A DNA stretch of 64,000 bases from Pseudomonadota bacterium (GCA_023423695.1 JAFAFA010000126.1:171520-235519); one strand, 5' to 3'. Numbered from the stretch's first letter, positions 1-8,997 are shown. Numbers and translations: made by a program. The notes: generated by a model not told the origin, from the letters alone.

Positions 1-920
1 GCCTGTCCGCCGGCCGAGGTGCCGTAGGCGTTGACGACGATGTCGACCGGCTTGGTCGGGGTCGGCGGCGGCGGCGGAACATAGGCGCCGCCGAAATACT
101 CCTCCGGCACGCCGAAGGACAGGGCGCCGCCCCAGAACAGGCCTTCCTGGCCGGCGACCACGAACTTGCCGTCCACCGGGCCCTTGTCGTAGGACGCCAT
201 GTCGGAGGTGGCGGCGATGGTCTTGCCGTCGATGTTGATCGACTTGACGTACAGGTTGCGGTCGACGCCGTTCACGGTGGCGTCGTTGTCGTACCAGACC
301 TGGATCCGGTGGGCCTCGTTGGGGTCCACCTTGGCGGTGAAGGTGTAGTCGGTGGCCGAGGTCGCGTTGACCCAGGCGTCACCCACCACCTCGCCGTCGA
401 CCAGCAGCTTGAAGTGCGGAGCCTGCCCGCCGGCGCTGATGCCGTAGGCCTTCACCTTGATGGTCGTGGTCATGGTCGCGTTGTCGGGGCCGGTGTCGAC
501 CGGGGCCGTCGAGAACAGCGTGGCGGGCAGCGCGACGTTCAGCGCGCCCGGCCAGTACATCTCGCTCTGCCCGGCGATGACGTTCAGCCCATCGATCTTG
601 CCGGTGTCGTATTTCACCGAGGGGTCGATGGCGAGGATGGTCTTGCCGTTCACCTCGAAGGACTTGACGAACAGGTTGCGGTCGACGCCGTTAACCGTGT
701 CGTCGTTGTCGTAGATCAGCTGGAGGGCATGCGCCTTGTCGGCCGGCACGTTGGCGGTGAAGACATAGCGCGACTGTGTGGCGGAGGCGACGGTGGCGTC
801 GCCGATGACCTTGCCATCGACAAGCAGTTGGAAATGCGGCCATTTCCCGCCGGCCACTGTGCCCCAGGCATTGACCGCGAAGGTGACCTGGATCGTGCCG
901 TCGGTGTTGGTGGTAGCCAT
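1..920 (-). CDS. Tandem CBM60-like carbohydrate-binding repeat protein, partial
   Basis: The gene starts at the ATG at 918-920, with GGAG about 9 nt upstream, and runs off the left edge of the window, so only about 306 N-terminal residues are seen. The protein consists of near-identical modules of about 130-140 residues. The first covers about residues 8-130 and the second about 145-280; a third begins at the edge after a Pro-rich linker (VPPPPPTPTKP). Each module carries the phrases AYG/AWGT-AGG, PHFxLLVDG, YDND-xVNGVDRNL and a final GAL. These match the Ca-dependent xylan-binding CBM60/CBM36-like family. There is no classical signal peptide (MATTNTDG), so export would need another route, for example a C-terminal type I signal outside the window. 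Ligand and partners are unknown. Confidence 0.8.
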   Translation of the reverse strand, partial: MATTNTDGTIQVTFAVNAWGTVAGGKWPHFQLLVDGKVIGDATVASATQSRYVFTANVPADKAHALQLIYDNDDTVNGVDRNLFVKSFEVNGKTILAIDPSVKYDTGKIDGLNVIAGQSEMYWPGALNVALPATLFSTAPVDTGPDNATMTTTIKVKAYGISAGGQAPHFKLLVDGEVVGDAWVNATSATDYTFTAKVDPNEAHRIQVWYDNDATVNGVDRNLYVKSINIDGKTIAATSDMASYDKGPVDGKFVVAGQEGLFWGGALSFGVPEEYFGGAYVPPPPPTPTKPVDIVVNAYGTSAGGQ

Positions 921-1308
921 TTTGGAACTCCGCTTTTTGGGTATCGCCTTGTTCCGCAGGCTCGTCTGTTAGCCTTAATCGGGTACTAACACTTATGGTT
1001 AGGAAATTATGAATAGGGTGGTTTTCCGTGGCATGAATGAGACAAAAAGCGGGCATCGCTCCTTGGTCATGATTCAGCCAAAAACGAAACTTCGGCGTTC
1101 CGAGGAAACCCGGAGCAGGCAATCGGCAGATTTTTCCCGGTTACCTTGGGCTTGGCTGTTTATAGTTGACGGATGCGTTGCGGAATAAGCTCGAACGCCA
1201 CTTTTTCGAACCACCGACTTGGCATGACGGGATCACCGTCCACGGGAGGCGCCCTGCCGGGCGAATGGAACCGAAGGGCCCGGAACTGCGTCTAGAACGA
1301 GCGTCCCG
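921..1308. other. Intergenic region upstream of the CBM repeat gene
   Basis: No gene is supported here. The left part (about 960-1030) is AT-rich for this genome. It contains TTAATCGGGTACTAAC at 975-990, related to a motif in the polysaccharide cluster at 11825-11838, and a second GTTAGG nearby. This part is the likely promoter region for the leftward CBM-repeat gene. Minus-strand frames across it are not supported by codon use. Confidence 0.5.
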
Positions 1309-2472
1309 GTGACGCAGGAGCGGCATGCGGAGGCGGAGAGCGTGGACAGCGGAACGAACGGCGGGCGCTGGGATGACGGGCAGGGGGTGGGCAGGGGGCG
1401 CATCGACCGCGTCAACCTCGCCCTCTGGCTGCTCGGCATCCTGGCCGGGGTGGCGGTTCTCTGGCTGCTGCAGGCGGCGGCCTCGATCCTGATCCCGGTC
1501 ATCTCGGCATTCTTCGTCGCGGTCGCGGTCGCCCCGGTCAGCCGCTGGGTGCGGGAGCGGGTGCCGCGACGGCTGTCCTGGCTGGGTCTTGCCGCATCGA
1601 TGCTGCTGATCCTGGGCATCCTGGCCGCCTTCTTCGGCGGCATGGCGCTGGTGGCCCAGCGCGTGGCGGAGGATTTCCCGCAATATGCCGACGCGCTGGG
1701 CAAGCTGTGGGCGAAGGTCGACCGGTGGATCCAAGGGGCCAAGGCCGATCTGGCGCCCGCAGCCGGGCAGGGCGGCGGAGAGGTGCCGGTCGATCCGATC
1801 ACCGGCTTCGCCAAGGCGGCCCTGTCATCGGCCGGCCAGACGGCTTCCATTCTGGTTCTGACGGTCTTCCTCGCCCTGCTGATGCAGCTGGAAGCGCCGG
1901 TCTGGCGGGAGAAGATCGTCATGACGCTGGGCCGCGAGCGCTGCCAGACCGCCGTGGAGGCGGTGGCTGCCATCGCCCAGCAGTTCCGCCGCTATCTGGT
2001 GGTCAGCAGCGTGCTGGGGCTGATCACCGGTGCGCTCTACATCGGCTGGCTGTCGCTGTTCGGGGTGGAGCTGGTTCTGCTGTGGGGGCTGCTTGCCTTC
2101 CTGCTGAACTATGTGCCGGTGGTGGGATCGGTGGTGGCCGGGGCGCTCCCGGTCCTGCTGACCGTGGCGACCAAGGACGCCGGCACCGCGACCGCGGTCG
2201 CCGCCGGCCTTCTGGTGATCGAGCAGGTGATGGGCAATTTCGTGGCACCGCACATGCAGGGCAAACAGCTGGCCATCTCGCCCCTGGTGGTGATGATCGC
2301 GCTCCTGCTGTGGAGCTGGCTGTGGGGAGCCGCCGGTGCGCTGCTGGCCGCCCCGATGGCGGTGCTGATCGCCATCACCCTGAACCATGCCGACGCGCTG
2401 CGCCCCTTCGCCATCTTCATGAGCGACAAGAGCGACCGCGAACGCTTCGACGCCCACACGCGGGTGGAGTGA
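1309..2472 (+). CDS. AI-2E family transporter (putative permease)
   Basis: 387 aa starting at GTG. After a hydrophilic leader of about 35 residues there are paired hydrophobic helices (about 37-80 and 87-112), a soluble middle segment (about 115-180), and five or six further membrane helices to residue 365. The C-terminal half has the hallmark patterns of the AI-2E/PerM-like family (PF01594): LLNYVPVVGS (around 265-275), EQVMGNFVAPHMQGKQLAISPLVVM, and a GAAGALLAAPMAV end. Family members export small molecules or act as Na+/H+ antiporters; the substrate cannot be read from sequence. An ATG further in would cut the first helix, so the GTG start is kept. It stands alone, convergent with hppD. 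Confidence 0.85.
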   Translation: MTQERHAEAESVDSGTNGGRWDDGQGVGRGRIDRVNLALWLLGILAGVAVLWLLQAAASILIPVISAFFVAVAVAPVSRWVRERVPRRLSWLGLAASMLLILGILAAFFGGMALVAQRVAEDFPQYADALGKLWAKVDRWIQGAKADLAPAAGQGGGEVPVDPITGFAKAALSSAGQTASILVLTVFLALLMQLEAPVWREKIVMTLGRERCQTAVEAVAAIAQQFRRYLVVSSVLGLITGALYIGWLSLFGVELVLLWGLLAFLLNYVPVVGSVVAGALPVLLTVATKDAGTATAVAAGLLVIEQVMGNFVAPHMQGKQLAISPLVVMIALLLWSWLWGAAGALLAAPMAVLIAITLNHADALRPFAIFMSDKSDRERFDAHTRVE

Positions 2473-2568
2473 CCCAGGCCGGTGCGAGGGCGCCAGCCTC
2501 AAGGGCGCACCAAAAATGCATAACTATCATTATGGAAATTTAGTTTAAGTACGTCCGAAAACGGAAAC

Positions 2569-2594
2569 GCCGCCCGGCCTTGCGACCGGACGGC
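2569..2594 (-). terminator. Probable hppD terminator
   Basis: A 9-bp stem (arms 2569-2577 and 2586-2594, one mismatch) with an 8-nt loop, between two convergent genes. Read on the minus strand it is followed by a T-rich run (GTTTCCGTTTTCGG), which fits an intrinsic terminator for hppD better than for the plus-strand permease gene. Confidence 0.45.
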
Positions 2595-2628
2595 ATTCGG
2601 CCCCCTTCCTGTGGAACGCACCTGACGA

Positions 2629-3702
2629 TCAGGCGGCGTCCTCGCTCAGCACGCCGCGGCGGATCTGGTCGAGTTCGATGGATTCGAACAGCGCCTTGAA
2701 ATTGCCTTCGCCGAAGCCTTCGTTGCCGATGCGCTGGATGATCTCGAAGAAGATCGGACCGATGACGTTCTGGGTGAAGATCTGAAGCAGCAGGCCCTGG
2801 CCCTCGGTCGGCGCACCATCGACCAGGATGCGGTTGGCCTGAAGCCGCTTCAGATCCTGGTTGTGGCCGGGCACGCGGGTGTCGACACGCTCGTAATATG
2901 TGTCGGGGGTGTCCTGGAACGGGGTGCCCAGGCCGCGCATCATTTCCACCGTGTGGACGATGTCGTCGGTGCCCAGCGCCACGTGCTGGATGCCTTCACC
3001 CTTGTAGTCGCGCAGATATTCGACGATCTGCGACTTGTTGTCGGCGGACTCGTTGATCGGGATGCGGATCTTGCCGCAGGGGCTGGTCATTGCCTTGGAC
3101 CGCAGGCCGGTCAGCTTGCCTTCGATGTCGAAATAGCGAATCTCACGGAAGCCGAACAGGCGGGTGTAGAAGCCGGCCCACTCCTCCATCCGCCCGGTGT
3201 GGACGTTGTGGGTCAGGTGGTCGATGTAGGTCAGGCCGGCGCCCTTCGGATGCTGGTCCACCCCCGGCAGCGGCACGAAATCGACCTCATAGATGCTGCC
3301 GCGCTCGCCATAGCGGTCAACAAGGTAGATCAGCGAATCGCCGATGCCCTTGATGGCGGGGATGTTCAACTCCATCGCGCCGACCCGGTTCTCGACGCCC
3401 CAGGCGCCGAGGTCCACCGCGCGGCGGTAGGCGAAGGCGGCGTCGGCGACGCGGAAGGCGATGGCGCAGATCGACGGCCCGTGCTGGGCGGCGAAATTGC
3501 GCGGGAAGCCCGACGGCTCGGCATTGACAATGAAGTTCACGTCGCCCTGGCGGTAGAGCGTCACGTCCTTGGACCGGTGGCGGGCGATTGCCGTGAAGCC
3601 CAGCTGCTCGAACAGGCGACCCAGCGCCACGGTATCCGGCGCGGTGAATTCGATGAACTCGAATCCATCGGTCTTCATCGGGTTTTCCCACATGTCGGCC
3701 AT
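2629..3702 (-). CDS. hppD: 4-hydroxyphenylpyruvate dioxygenase
   Basis: 357 aa, normal length for bacterial HPPD. The enzyme converts 4-hydroxyphenylpyruvate to homogentisate, the second step of tyrosine catabolism, in the cytoplasm with non-haem Fe(II). The two vicinal-oxygen-chelate halves are visible, and the iron ligands fall where expected: His162 (IDHLTHNV), His240 (IQHVALGT) and Glu320 (IFFEIIQR). The C-terminal signature GFGEGNFKALFESIE is intact. An alternative start at Met9 (MKTDGFEF) is possible and matches shorter homologues. It is transcribed away from an Lrp/AsnC gene that probably controls it. No homogentisate dioxygenase lies nearby. Confidence 0.96.
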   Translation of the reverse strand: MADMWENPMKTDGFEFIEFTAPDTVALGRLFEQLGFTAIARHRSKDVTLYRQGDVNFIVNAEPSGFPRNFAAQHGPSICAIAFRVADAAFAYRRAVDLGAWGVENRVGAMELNIPAIKGIGDSLIYLVDRYGERGSIYEVDFVPLPGVDQHPKGAGLTYIDHLTHNVHTGRMEEWAGFYTRLFGFREIRYFDIEGKLTGLRSKAMTSPCGKIRIPINESADNKSQIVEYLRDYKGEGIQHVALGTDDIVHTVEMMRGLGTPFQDTPDTYYERVDTRVPGHNQDLKRLQANRILVDGAPTEGQGLLLQIFTQNVIGPIFFEIIQRIGNEGFGEGNFKALFESIELDQIRRGVLSEDAA

Positions 3703-3751
3703 GATCGCCTCTCCCTTGGATCGTTATGCGATCAGTATGCCGGACTGTTCG

Positions 3752-3766
3752 TGAAAATAGCTTTCA
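3752..3766. promoter_or_regulatory. Inverted repeat in the hppD/Lrp divergent promoter region
   Basis: A perfect dyad TGAAA-N5-TTTCA in the 136-nt space between the divergent hppD and Lrp-type regulator genes. The arm length and A/T-rich centre are typical of Lrp/AsnC operators. Binding is inferred from position only. Confidence 0.4.
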
Positions 3767-3838
3767 AAGTGGGGCAGGCACACCTATGATTTTGGCAGGA
3801 TTTTTCGATGAGCGCCCATTGACCGGAGAAATCATTCG

Positions 3839-4330
3839 TTGCCTGCCTTGCTATCGGAAATCGACATCAAAATCCTGATCGCCCTGCAGGAGGATTCGCG
3901 CCTGACCGTGCAGGAGTTGGCGGATCGGGTCGGCACCTCCCCCTCCTCCTGCTGGCGCCGATTGCGCTCGCTGGAGGAGACGGGGGTGATCCGCCGCTAC
4001 ACGGCGCTGGTTGATCCGAAAGCGGCGGCGGTGGGCGAGTGCGTGTTCGCCCATGTGACGCTCGACCACCATTCGGCCGAGACTGCCGCCGTCTTCATCG
4101 ACGCGGTGCGCAAGCGGCCGGAGGTGCTGGAATGCTATGCGGTATCTGGCGATGCGGATTATCTGCTGCGGGTCGCGGTGCGGGCCATCGGCGACTACAA
4201 CCGCTTCCTGGAGGAGTTCGTCTTCCAGCTTCCCTTCCAGGTCCGCATCCGCTCCAACTTCGCCCTGAAGGAAATCAAGTTCGAGACGGCGCTGCCATTG
4301 GGTGGGGCGCTGGGGGGCGGGGCGCCGTAG
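3839..4330 (+). CDS. Lrp/AsnC family transcriptional regulator
   Basis: 163 aa from a TTG start, chosen because GGAGAA sits 8 nt upstream and the first residues (LLSEIDIKILIALQEDSRLTVQELA) align with the family start. The N-terminal winged HTH is at about residues 8-60 (VGTSPSSCWRRLRSLEETGVIRRY). The C-terminal RAM ligand-binding domain is at about 70-150 (VLECYAVSGDADYLLRV). The divergent arrangement with hppD suggests it senses tyrosine, phenylalanine or a breakdown product and regulates that gene. It resembles the second Lrp protein in this window (33490-33969), with the same SPxCWRR recognition helix. Confidence 0.93.
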   Translation: MPALLSEIDIKILIALQEDSRLTVQELADRVGTSPSSCWRRLRSLEETGVIRRYTALVDPKAAAVGECVFAHVTLDHHSAETAAVFIDAVRKRPEVLECYAVSGDADYLLRVAVRAIGDYNRFLEEFVFQLPFQVRIRSNFALKEIKFETALPLGGALGGGAP

Positions 4331-4355
4331 AGGGCATGCCCCTGCCGATCTCCCC

Positions 4356-5504
4356 CTACCCCGCCACCCGGCGCTTGGCCGGCACGGCGGCGGCGGCGGT
4401 CGCGGTATGCGGGCCGGCGATGCGGTCGAGCAGCAGATCCAAACCCGTCCGGCTGGTCTCGTAAGCCACCCGCGCGCGGGTCAGCGTCTGCACGGACGCG
4501 ACGGCGAGCGCCTCGCGGTCGTCGGCCCAGGCTGCCAGGATCGGCAGCGCCGCCTTCACGAAATCGGCATCCTGCGGGACCAGACCGTCGGCCGGGATGT
4601 CGGAACCGATGCAGCCGCGCTCATAGGCCAGGACCGGCACGCCGGCCGCCATCGCCTCGAACAGGACCAGCGGCTGCGCCTCGTTGCGGTAGCGGGTGGG
4701 GAAGACGAAGACGTCGATGTCGCGGTAGAAGGCTTCCTTGGCCTCGCCATGGACCGGGCCGTGATACTCGACCGCCCCGTCGAAGGCCATCAGCCCGGCG
4801 GCGATCATCGCATTGTCCTTCGGCTTCAGACCGGGCCCGGCCAGCACCAGCTTGGCGTCGACCCCGTCCAGCTGCAGGGCGCGCAGCAGGGCGAACAGCG
4901 TGTCCAGCCCCTTCTCGCTGCACAGGTTCGACAGGTGGCCGATGCGCAGGGGACCGTCGCGCCGCGGACGCAGGATCGCGCCGGGAGCGGAGAAGATGGC
5001 GTTCGACATGGTCATGCAGCTGCGCGCCGCCGGGTAGATCGACTGGAACCGCATCTGCATCGCCGGGCACAGCAGCACATGGGTGCAGTCGGGCCCGGCG
5101 ACCCGTGTCAGCAGCCGCATCCGCCAGGTCGGTTTGCTGATGGTGGCGAAGGAATGGTGGTGCAGCACCCGCTCATAGCCGAACAGGCGCGCGGTGCCGG
5201 CGAGTGCGGCGGTGTAGAGCGCTCCCCAGCCGGAATCCACCGGCATGTAGAAGCGCCGGTCGGCCTTCCCCACCCCGGCGGCCAGCCGGCCCATGGTCCC
5301 GAACACCCTAGTCATCTTGCGCAGGTGGTAGGCGGCGCCGCCGCCGTTCCATCCCGGCGACAGATCTGCCACCTCGACACGGCCGCGCCCCCGCATGCGA
5401 TCCTGGAGACGTTCCAGCACCAGGGCGGTCACCCGGCTCATCCCGTCCACCGGTGGCGGCAGCCGTCCCGAGACGATCACATGGGTGCGCGCGTTCCGTT
5501 CCAT
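4356..5504 (-). CDS. Glycosyltransferase family 4 protein
   Basis: 382 aa. The start is placed at MERNARTHVIVSG (ATG 5502-5504), with GGGAG about 8 nt upstream; the frame stays open further but without family sequence. It has an N-terminal GT-B domain with GRLPPPVDGMSRV, a central IGHLSNLCSEKGLDTL nucleotide-binding start, and the C-terminal EX7E donor motif NEAQPLVLFEAMAAGVPVLA (residues near 285). It is the last gene of the leftward polysaccharide operon, 2 nt after the preceding glycosyltransferase, so the two are probably translationally coupled. Sugar donor and acceptor are not predictable. It would act at the cytoplasmic face of the inner membrane on a lipid-linked intermediate. Confidence 0.88.
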   Translation of the reverse strand: MERNARTHVIVSGRLPPPVDGMSRVTALVLERLQDRMRGRGRVEVADLSPGWNGGGAAYHLRKMTRVFGTMGRLAAGVGKADRRFYMPVDSGWGALYTAALAGTARLFGYERVLHHHSFATISKPTWRMRLLTRVAGPDCTHVLLCPAMQMRFQSIYPAARSCMTMSNAIFSAPGAILRPRRDGPLRIGHLSNLCSEKGLDTLFALLRALQLDGVDAKLVLAGPGLKPKDNAMIAAGLMAFDGAVEYHGPVHGEAKEAFYRDIDVFVFPTRYRNEAQPLVLFEAMAAGVPVLAYERGCIGSDIPADGLVPQDADFVKAALPILAAWADDREALAVASVQTLTRARVAYETSRTGLDLLLDRIAGPHTATAAAAVPAKRRVAG

Positions 5505-5506
5505 CG

Positions 5507-6748
5507 TCAACTCCCGGTCAGGGCCGCGCCGGCGGACCGGCCATGCTGGCCACCCTCCGGGTCGGCGGAATAGTCGGACGCATAGTCCGTGTCCGCGCTG
5601 CGCTCCGCCTTCGGGCCGCCCAGCGCCACCACGGCCTTCTCCACCGACTGGGCGAAGAAGCTGGCATCGGCCAAAGCCTGGAAAGGCCGCCCGTTCAGGC
5701 TCAGACGGCGCCATTCCGTTTCATCCCCCGCGACCGACAGCATGTAGCGCGCCAGCCCCTCCGGGTTGTCCGGCTCCACGATGTGGCCGTTCAGGCCGCT
5801 GCGGATCAGCACGTCGCGGGCACCGCACTGATCGGACAGGATGGTCGGAACCCCCATGGCCAAGGCCTCGTTCACCACCAGACCGAACTGCTCCTCCAGC
5901 GACGGCAGCAGCAGGCACAGCGTGGACCCCAGGGTTTCGGCGATTCCCTTCTCCTGCAGGAAACCGCGGAAGATGATCGACCCGTCCAGCCCGCGCCGGG
6001 TCACCTCGGCCCGCAGATCCGCCTCCAGGGGACCGGACCCGCAGAGATGGAGCGGCCGGGCGGCCGGACCCGCCAGCCGCCGGTAAATGTCGTAGGCTTC
6101 GACCGCCCGGAACAAGTTCTTCTTCGGGACGAAACGCGCGATGATGGTGAAGTGGCGGTCGGCGAAGGGTACTCCGCCAGGGGCCGGCTCCATCCCGGAC
6201 AGGCTCCGGATGCGGTCCAGCGACAGGGTGTCGTATCCGATATAAAGGCGGTCCTTGGGCAACCCCAGCAGCCGGAAGTAATCCACCGTTCGGTGGCTGC
6301 CGCCGATCCCCGCCTGATAGGGGGAATAGAAGATGCTCTTGACCATCTCCCGCCACAAGATGCGCGGCTTGTCGTCGTATTTGGACGCGTTCATGTTGAT
6401 GACCTTGCGCCCCATCAGCCGCATGGTCAGGGCGAGCGCGAAGACGTCCGGGTCCTCATAATGGCAGAGGAAGACGAAGCGCGCGTCGACGCGACGGCAT
6501 TCGCGCAGCAGGGCGCGGTAGACCGCGGCCTTCGACAGGTCGGCCTTCGATTGGCCGGGGAACAGGGTGATCTTGCGGAAATTCTGTCCCGTTCCGGTGG
6601 AATCCCAGGCATAGGTGTGCGATTTCGACCCGACCTCCAGCCCGACCACGTCATAGACATGGCCCAGGCGACGGCCGACGGCTTCCAGCCGGTCCATATG
6701 GTAGGGGCCGAACATCTCCCAACTGAAGACCAGCGCGGGCTTCTTCAT
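5507..6748 (-). CDS. Glycosyltransferase family 4 protein
   Basis: 413 aa from ATG 6746-6748, which overlaps the stop of the upstream gene (ATGA) and has GGGAGAGG just before it. It begins MKKPALVFSWEMFGPYHMDRL, typical of GT4 N-terminal domains. The second Rossmann domain starts at FTIIARFVPKKNLFRAVEAY, and the donor-site EX7E motif is EEQFGLVVNEALAMGVP. The C-terminal 35 residues are acidic and probably disordered. It is a middle gene of the polysaccharide operon. Its specificity is unknown, but together with the two flanking GT4 enzymes it would add successive sugars to the repeat unit. Confidence 0.9.
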   Translation of the reverse strand: MKKPALVFSWEMFGPYHMDRLEAVGRRLGHVYDVVGLEVGSKSHTYAWDSTGTGQNFRKITLFPGQSKADLSKAAVYRALLRECRRVDARFVFLCHYEDPDVFALALTMRLMGRKVINMNASKYDDKPRILWREMVKSIFYSPYQAGIGGSHRTVDYFRLLGLPKDRLYIGYDTLSLDRIRSLSGMEPAPGGVPFADRHFTIIARFVPKKNLFRAVEAYDIYRRLAGPAARPLHLCGSGPLEADLRAEVTRRGLDGSIIFRGFLQEKGIAETLGSTLCLLLPSLEEQFGLVVNEALAMGVPTILSDQCGARDVLIRSGLNGHIVEPDNPEGLARYMLSVAGDETEWRRLSLNGRPFQALADASFFAQSVEKAVVALGGPKAERSADTDYASDYSADPEGGQHGRSAGAALTGS

Positions 6749-8025
6749 TCTGCCTCTCCCAACAGAAGGCGGGCGTATCGGTCGAGCGCCACGGCGCGGG
6801 TGGCGTTCGCTTCCACCCAGGCGCGGCCACGGCGTCCCATCGCGGTTGCACGGGAGGGATCGGACAGCAGGGCGGCCACCGCCTCCGCCATCGCGCGCGG
6901 CTCCTCCGGCGGGGTGCACAGGAAGGCGCCGACCTGCGCCTCCAGCGTGGCGAGCGCCGAGCCCGGCAGGCAGGTGCTGACGAAGGGCCGGCCGGCGGCG
7001 AGGATGGTCACCGCCTTGCCGGGCATGGCGAAGGCCGCCCCCTCGGGCCGCTGGGGCACAAGATGGACGTCGCCCTCCGCCATCGCTTCGTTCAACTGGT
7101 CCTTGGGAGCCAGCGGCTGGAAGATCACATTGCCGAGCCCCATGGCGCGGGCGCGCGACTTCAGCTCCTCCTCAAGACCGCCCTGGCCGCGCAGCTTGAC
7201 CCGCGCCTGCGGCATCAGTTCCGCCAGATGGCCGGCCATGTCCAGAACCTGCTCCAGCCCCTGCTTGCGGGCGAAGGCGCCGCTGTAGAGCGCGGTCGGC
7301 GGCTGGTCGGGGCGCGGCAGCGGGTAGACGGCGTCGGCATCGACATGGGGCGGGATCACATGGATCGGCTTGGTGACGCCAAGCTCCTCCAGAACGCCGC
7401 GCATCGGCTCCGACAGGACGACGATGGCGTCGGCGCGGTTCAGGGCCGTGCGCTCCATGGCGCGGATCGCCTTGACCGCCGCCTTGCCGCCCATCCCCAG
7501 CGCGCCGGCGAGGCCGGACTGGATGTCGTGGACGATGGCGACGTGGCGGCCGCCCGGCGTGGTGAGGCGGTCGGCGACGGCCACCGACAGGATCGACGGG
7601 CAGAGCGACAGCACCGCGTCGTGCCGCCCGACCCGGCCGCGGGCGAGTGCGGTGGCGAAGCCGGCATGCAGCACGCCCTCGTGGATCAGGCGGGCCTTCA
7701 TGCCGCCGCCGGCCGGCGGGATGGTGGGCAGGCGCTCGATCAGCACGCCATCCACCGTCTTGCTGTCCTGCGACCCGTCGGCGTAGCCGTCATAGACCTT
7801 GTTGCCGGGATAATTGGGCCGTGCGGTCAGCACGGTCGTTTCGGCCCCGGCCGCCGCGAAGGCGGTGGCGAGGTCGGTCATCATCGGCGCGCTGCCGGCC
7901 GGCTCCGGCCAATAGCTCTGCGCCACCAGCAGCAACTCTTCCGGCACGGGCACGTCCGACAGGGAAAGCGAGCTGGACGGCCGGTCGGTGACCGGCTCCC
8001 GCAGATGGATGGAATCGTCCGGCAT
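6745..8025 (-). CDS. WcaI-like glycosyltransferase (GT4)
   Basis: 426 aa. The layout resembles colanic-acid fucosyl/galactosyl transferases of the WcaI type: LLVAQSYWPEPAGSAPMMTDLA at the N-terminus, LTARPNYPG, HDIQSGLAGALG, and in the second domain ALYSGAFARKQGLEQVLDMA with MPGKAVTILAAGRPFVST in place of a normal EX7E motif. The preceding gene makes GDP-L-fucose, and WcaI-type enzymes are linked to fucose-containing polymers, so use of GDP-fucose is a reasonable inference. It begins 6 nt after the stop of the fucose synthase gene and ends in a 4-nt overlap with the next glycosyltransferase. Confidence 0.87.
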   Translation of the reverse strand: MPDDSIHLREPVTDRPSSSLSLSDVPVPEELLLVAQSYWPEPAGSAPMMTDLATAFAAAGAETTVLTARPNYPGNKVYDGYADGSQDSKTVDGVLIERLPTIPPAGGGMKARLIHEGVLHAGFATALARGRVGRHDAVLSLCPSILSVAVADRLTTPGGRHVAIVHDIQSGLAGALGMGGKAAVKAIRAMERTALNRADAIVVLSEPMRGVLEELGVTKPIHVIPPHVDADAVYPLPRPDQPPTALYSGAFARKQGLEQVLDMAGHLAELMPQARVKLRGQGGLEEELKSRARAMGLGNVIFQPLAPKDQLNEAMAEGDVHLVPQRPEGAAFAMPGKAVTILAAGRPFVSTCLPGSALATLEAQVGAFLCTPPEEPRAMAEAVAALLSDPSRATAMGRRGRAWVEANATRAVALDRYARLLLGEAE

Positions 8026-8031
8026 CGGGCT

Positions 8032-8997
8032 TTACTCCGCTGCCTGCTTGGGCGCCTGGCGACGGTCCGGAGCCGCGTTCTCCAGGAACCACTCGTAGGT
8101 GCGGCGCAGCCCCTCCTCCAGCGACACCTTCGGGCGCCAGCCGGTGGCGAACAGGCGCGACACGTCCATCAGCTTGCGCGGATGGCCGTCGGGCTTGCTC
8201 AAATCGTGGGTCAGCGTGCCGGTATAGCCGACGGTGTTCCGGATCAGCGCCGCGAGGTCGGCGATGGCGATGTCGTCGCCGGGGCCGACATTGATGATCT
8301 CCTCGCTGTCGTAATGGTCCATCAGGTGCAGGCAGGCGTCCGCCATGTCGTCGACATAGAGGAACTCGCGCCGCGGCGTGCCGGTGCCCCACAGCGTGAC
8401 CGTCGGATCGCCCGCCAGCTTGGCGTCGTGGAAGCGGCGGATCATGCCCGGCAGCGCATGCGAGGTCTCGGGATCGAAATGGTCGCCGGGGCCGTAGAGG
8501 TTGGACGGCATGGCGCAGATGGCGTTGAAGCCGTACTGGCGCCGGTAGGCCTGGCACATGGTGATGCCGGCGATCTTGGCGACTGCGTAGGGCTTGTTGC
8601 TCGGCTCCATCGGGCCGGACAGCAGCGCCTCCTCCTTGATCGGCTGTTCCGCATGCTTCGGGTAGAGGCAGGAGGAACCGAGGAACAGCAGCTTCTTCAC
8701 GCCGGCGCGCCATGCGGCGTCGATGACGTTGTTCTGGATCAGCAGATTGTCGCGGATGAAGTCGCCGCCGAAGCGGTCGTTGGCGAGGATGCCGCCCACC
8801 TTCGCCGCGGCCAGGATCACATGCTCGATCCCCTCGCGGTCGAAGAAGGCGCGCACCGCCGCCTGGTCGGTCAGGTCGAGCTGCGACCGGTCGCGGATCA
8901 CGAGGTCGGTGTGCCCGGCCTCGGTCAGCCGCCGCAGAATGGCGGACCCGACGAGTCCCCGGTGGCCGGCGACGAAGATACGGCTGTTGCGGTCCAT
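8032..8997 (-). CDS. fcl: GDP-L-fucose synthase
   Basis: 321 aa from MDRNSRIFVAG (ATG 8995-8997, AGGAG upstream). It is an NADP-dependent extended SDR that makes GDP-L-fucose from GDP-4-keto-6-deoxy-mannose by epimerisation and reduction. Visible features are the nucleotide motif GHRGLVGSA, LAAAKVGGI, the active-site SSCLYPK, the catalytic Tyr-Lys pair in YAVAKIAG, PSNLYGPGDHFD, and WGTGTPRREFLYVDD. The gmd dehydratase that supplies its substrate is not in the window. Its presence implies fucose in the polysaccharide made by this cluster. Confidence 0.95.
   Translation of the reverse strand: MDRNSRIFVAGHRGLVGSAILRRLTEAGHTDLVIRDRSQLDLTDQAAVRAFFDREGIEHVILAAAKVGGILANDRFGGDFIRDNLLIQNNVIDAAWRAGVKKLLFLGSSCLYPKHAEQPIKEEALLSGPMEPSNKPYAVAKIAGITMCQAYRRQYGFNAICAMPSNLYGPGDHFDPETSHALPGMIRRFHDAKLAGDPTVTLWGTGTPRREFLYVDDMADACLHLMDHYDSEEIINVGPGDDIAIADLAALIRNTVGYTGTLTHDLSKPDGHPRKLMDVSRLFATGWRPKVSLEEGLRRTYEWFLENAAPDRRQAPKQAAE

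Noticed and set aside
309..989. 226-codon plus-strand frame at the left end
   Set aside because: Antisense to the CBM-repeat gene, whose repeated domain pattern is clear.
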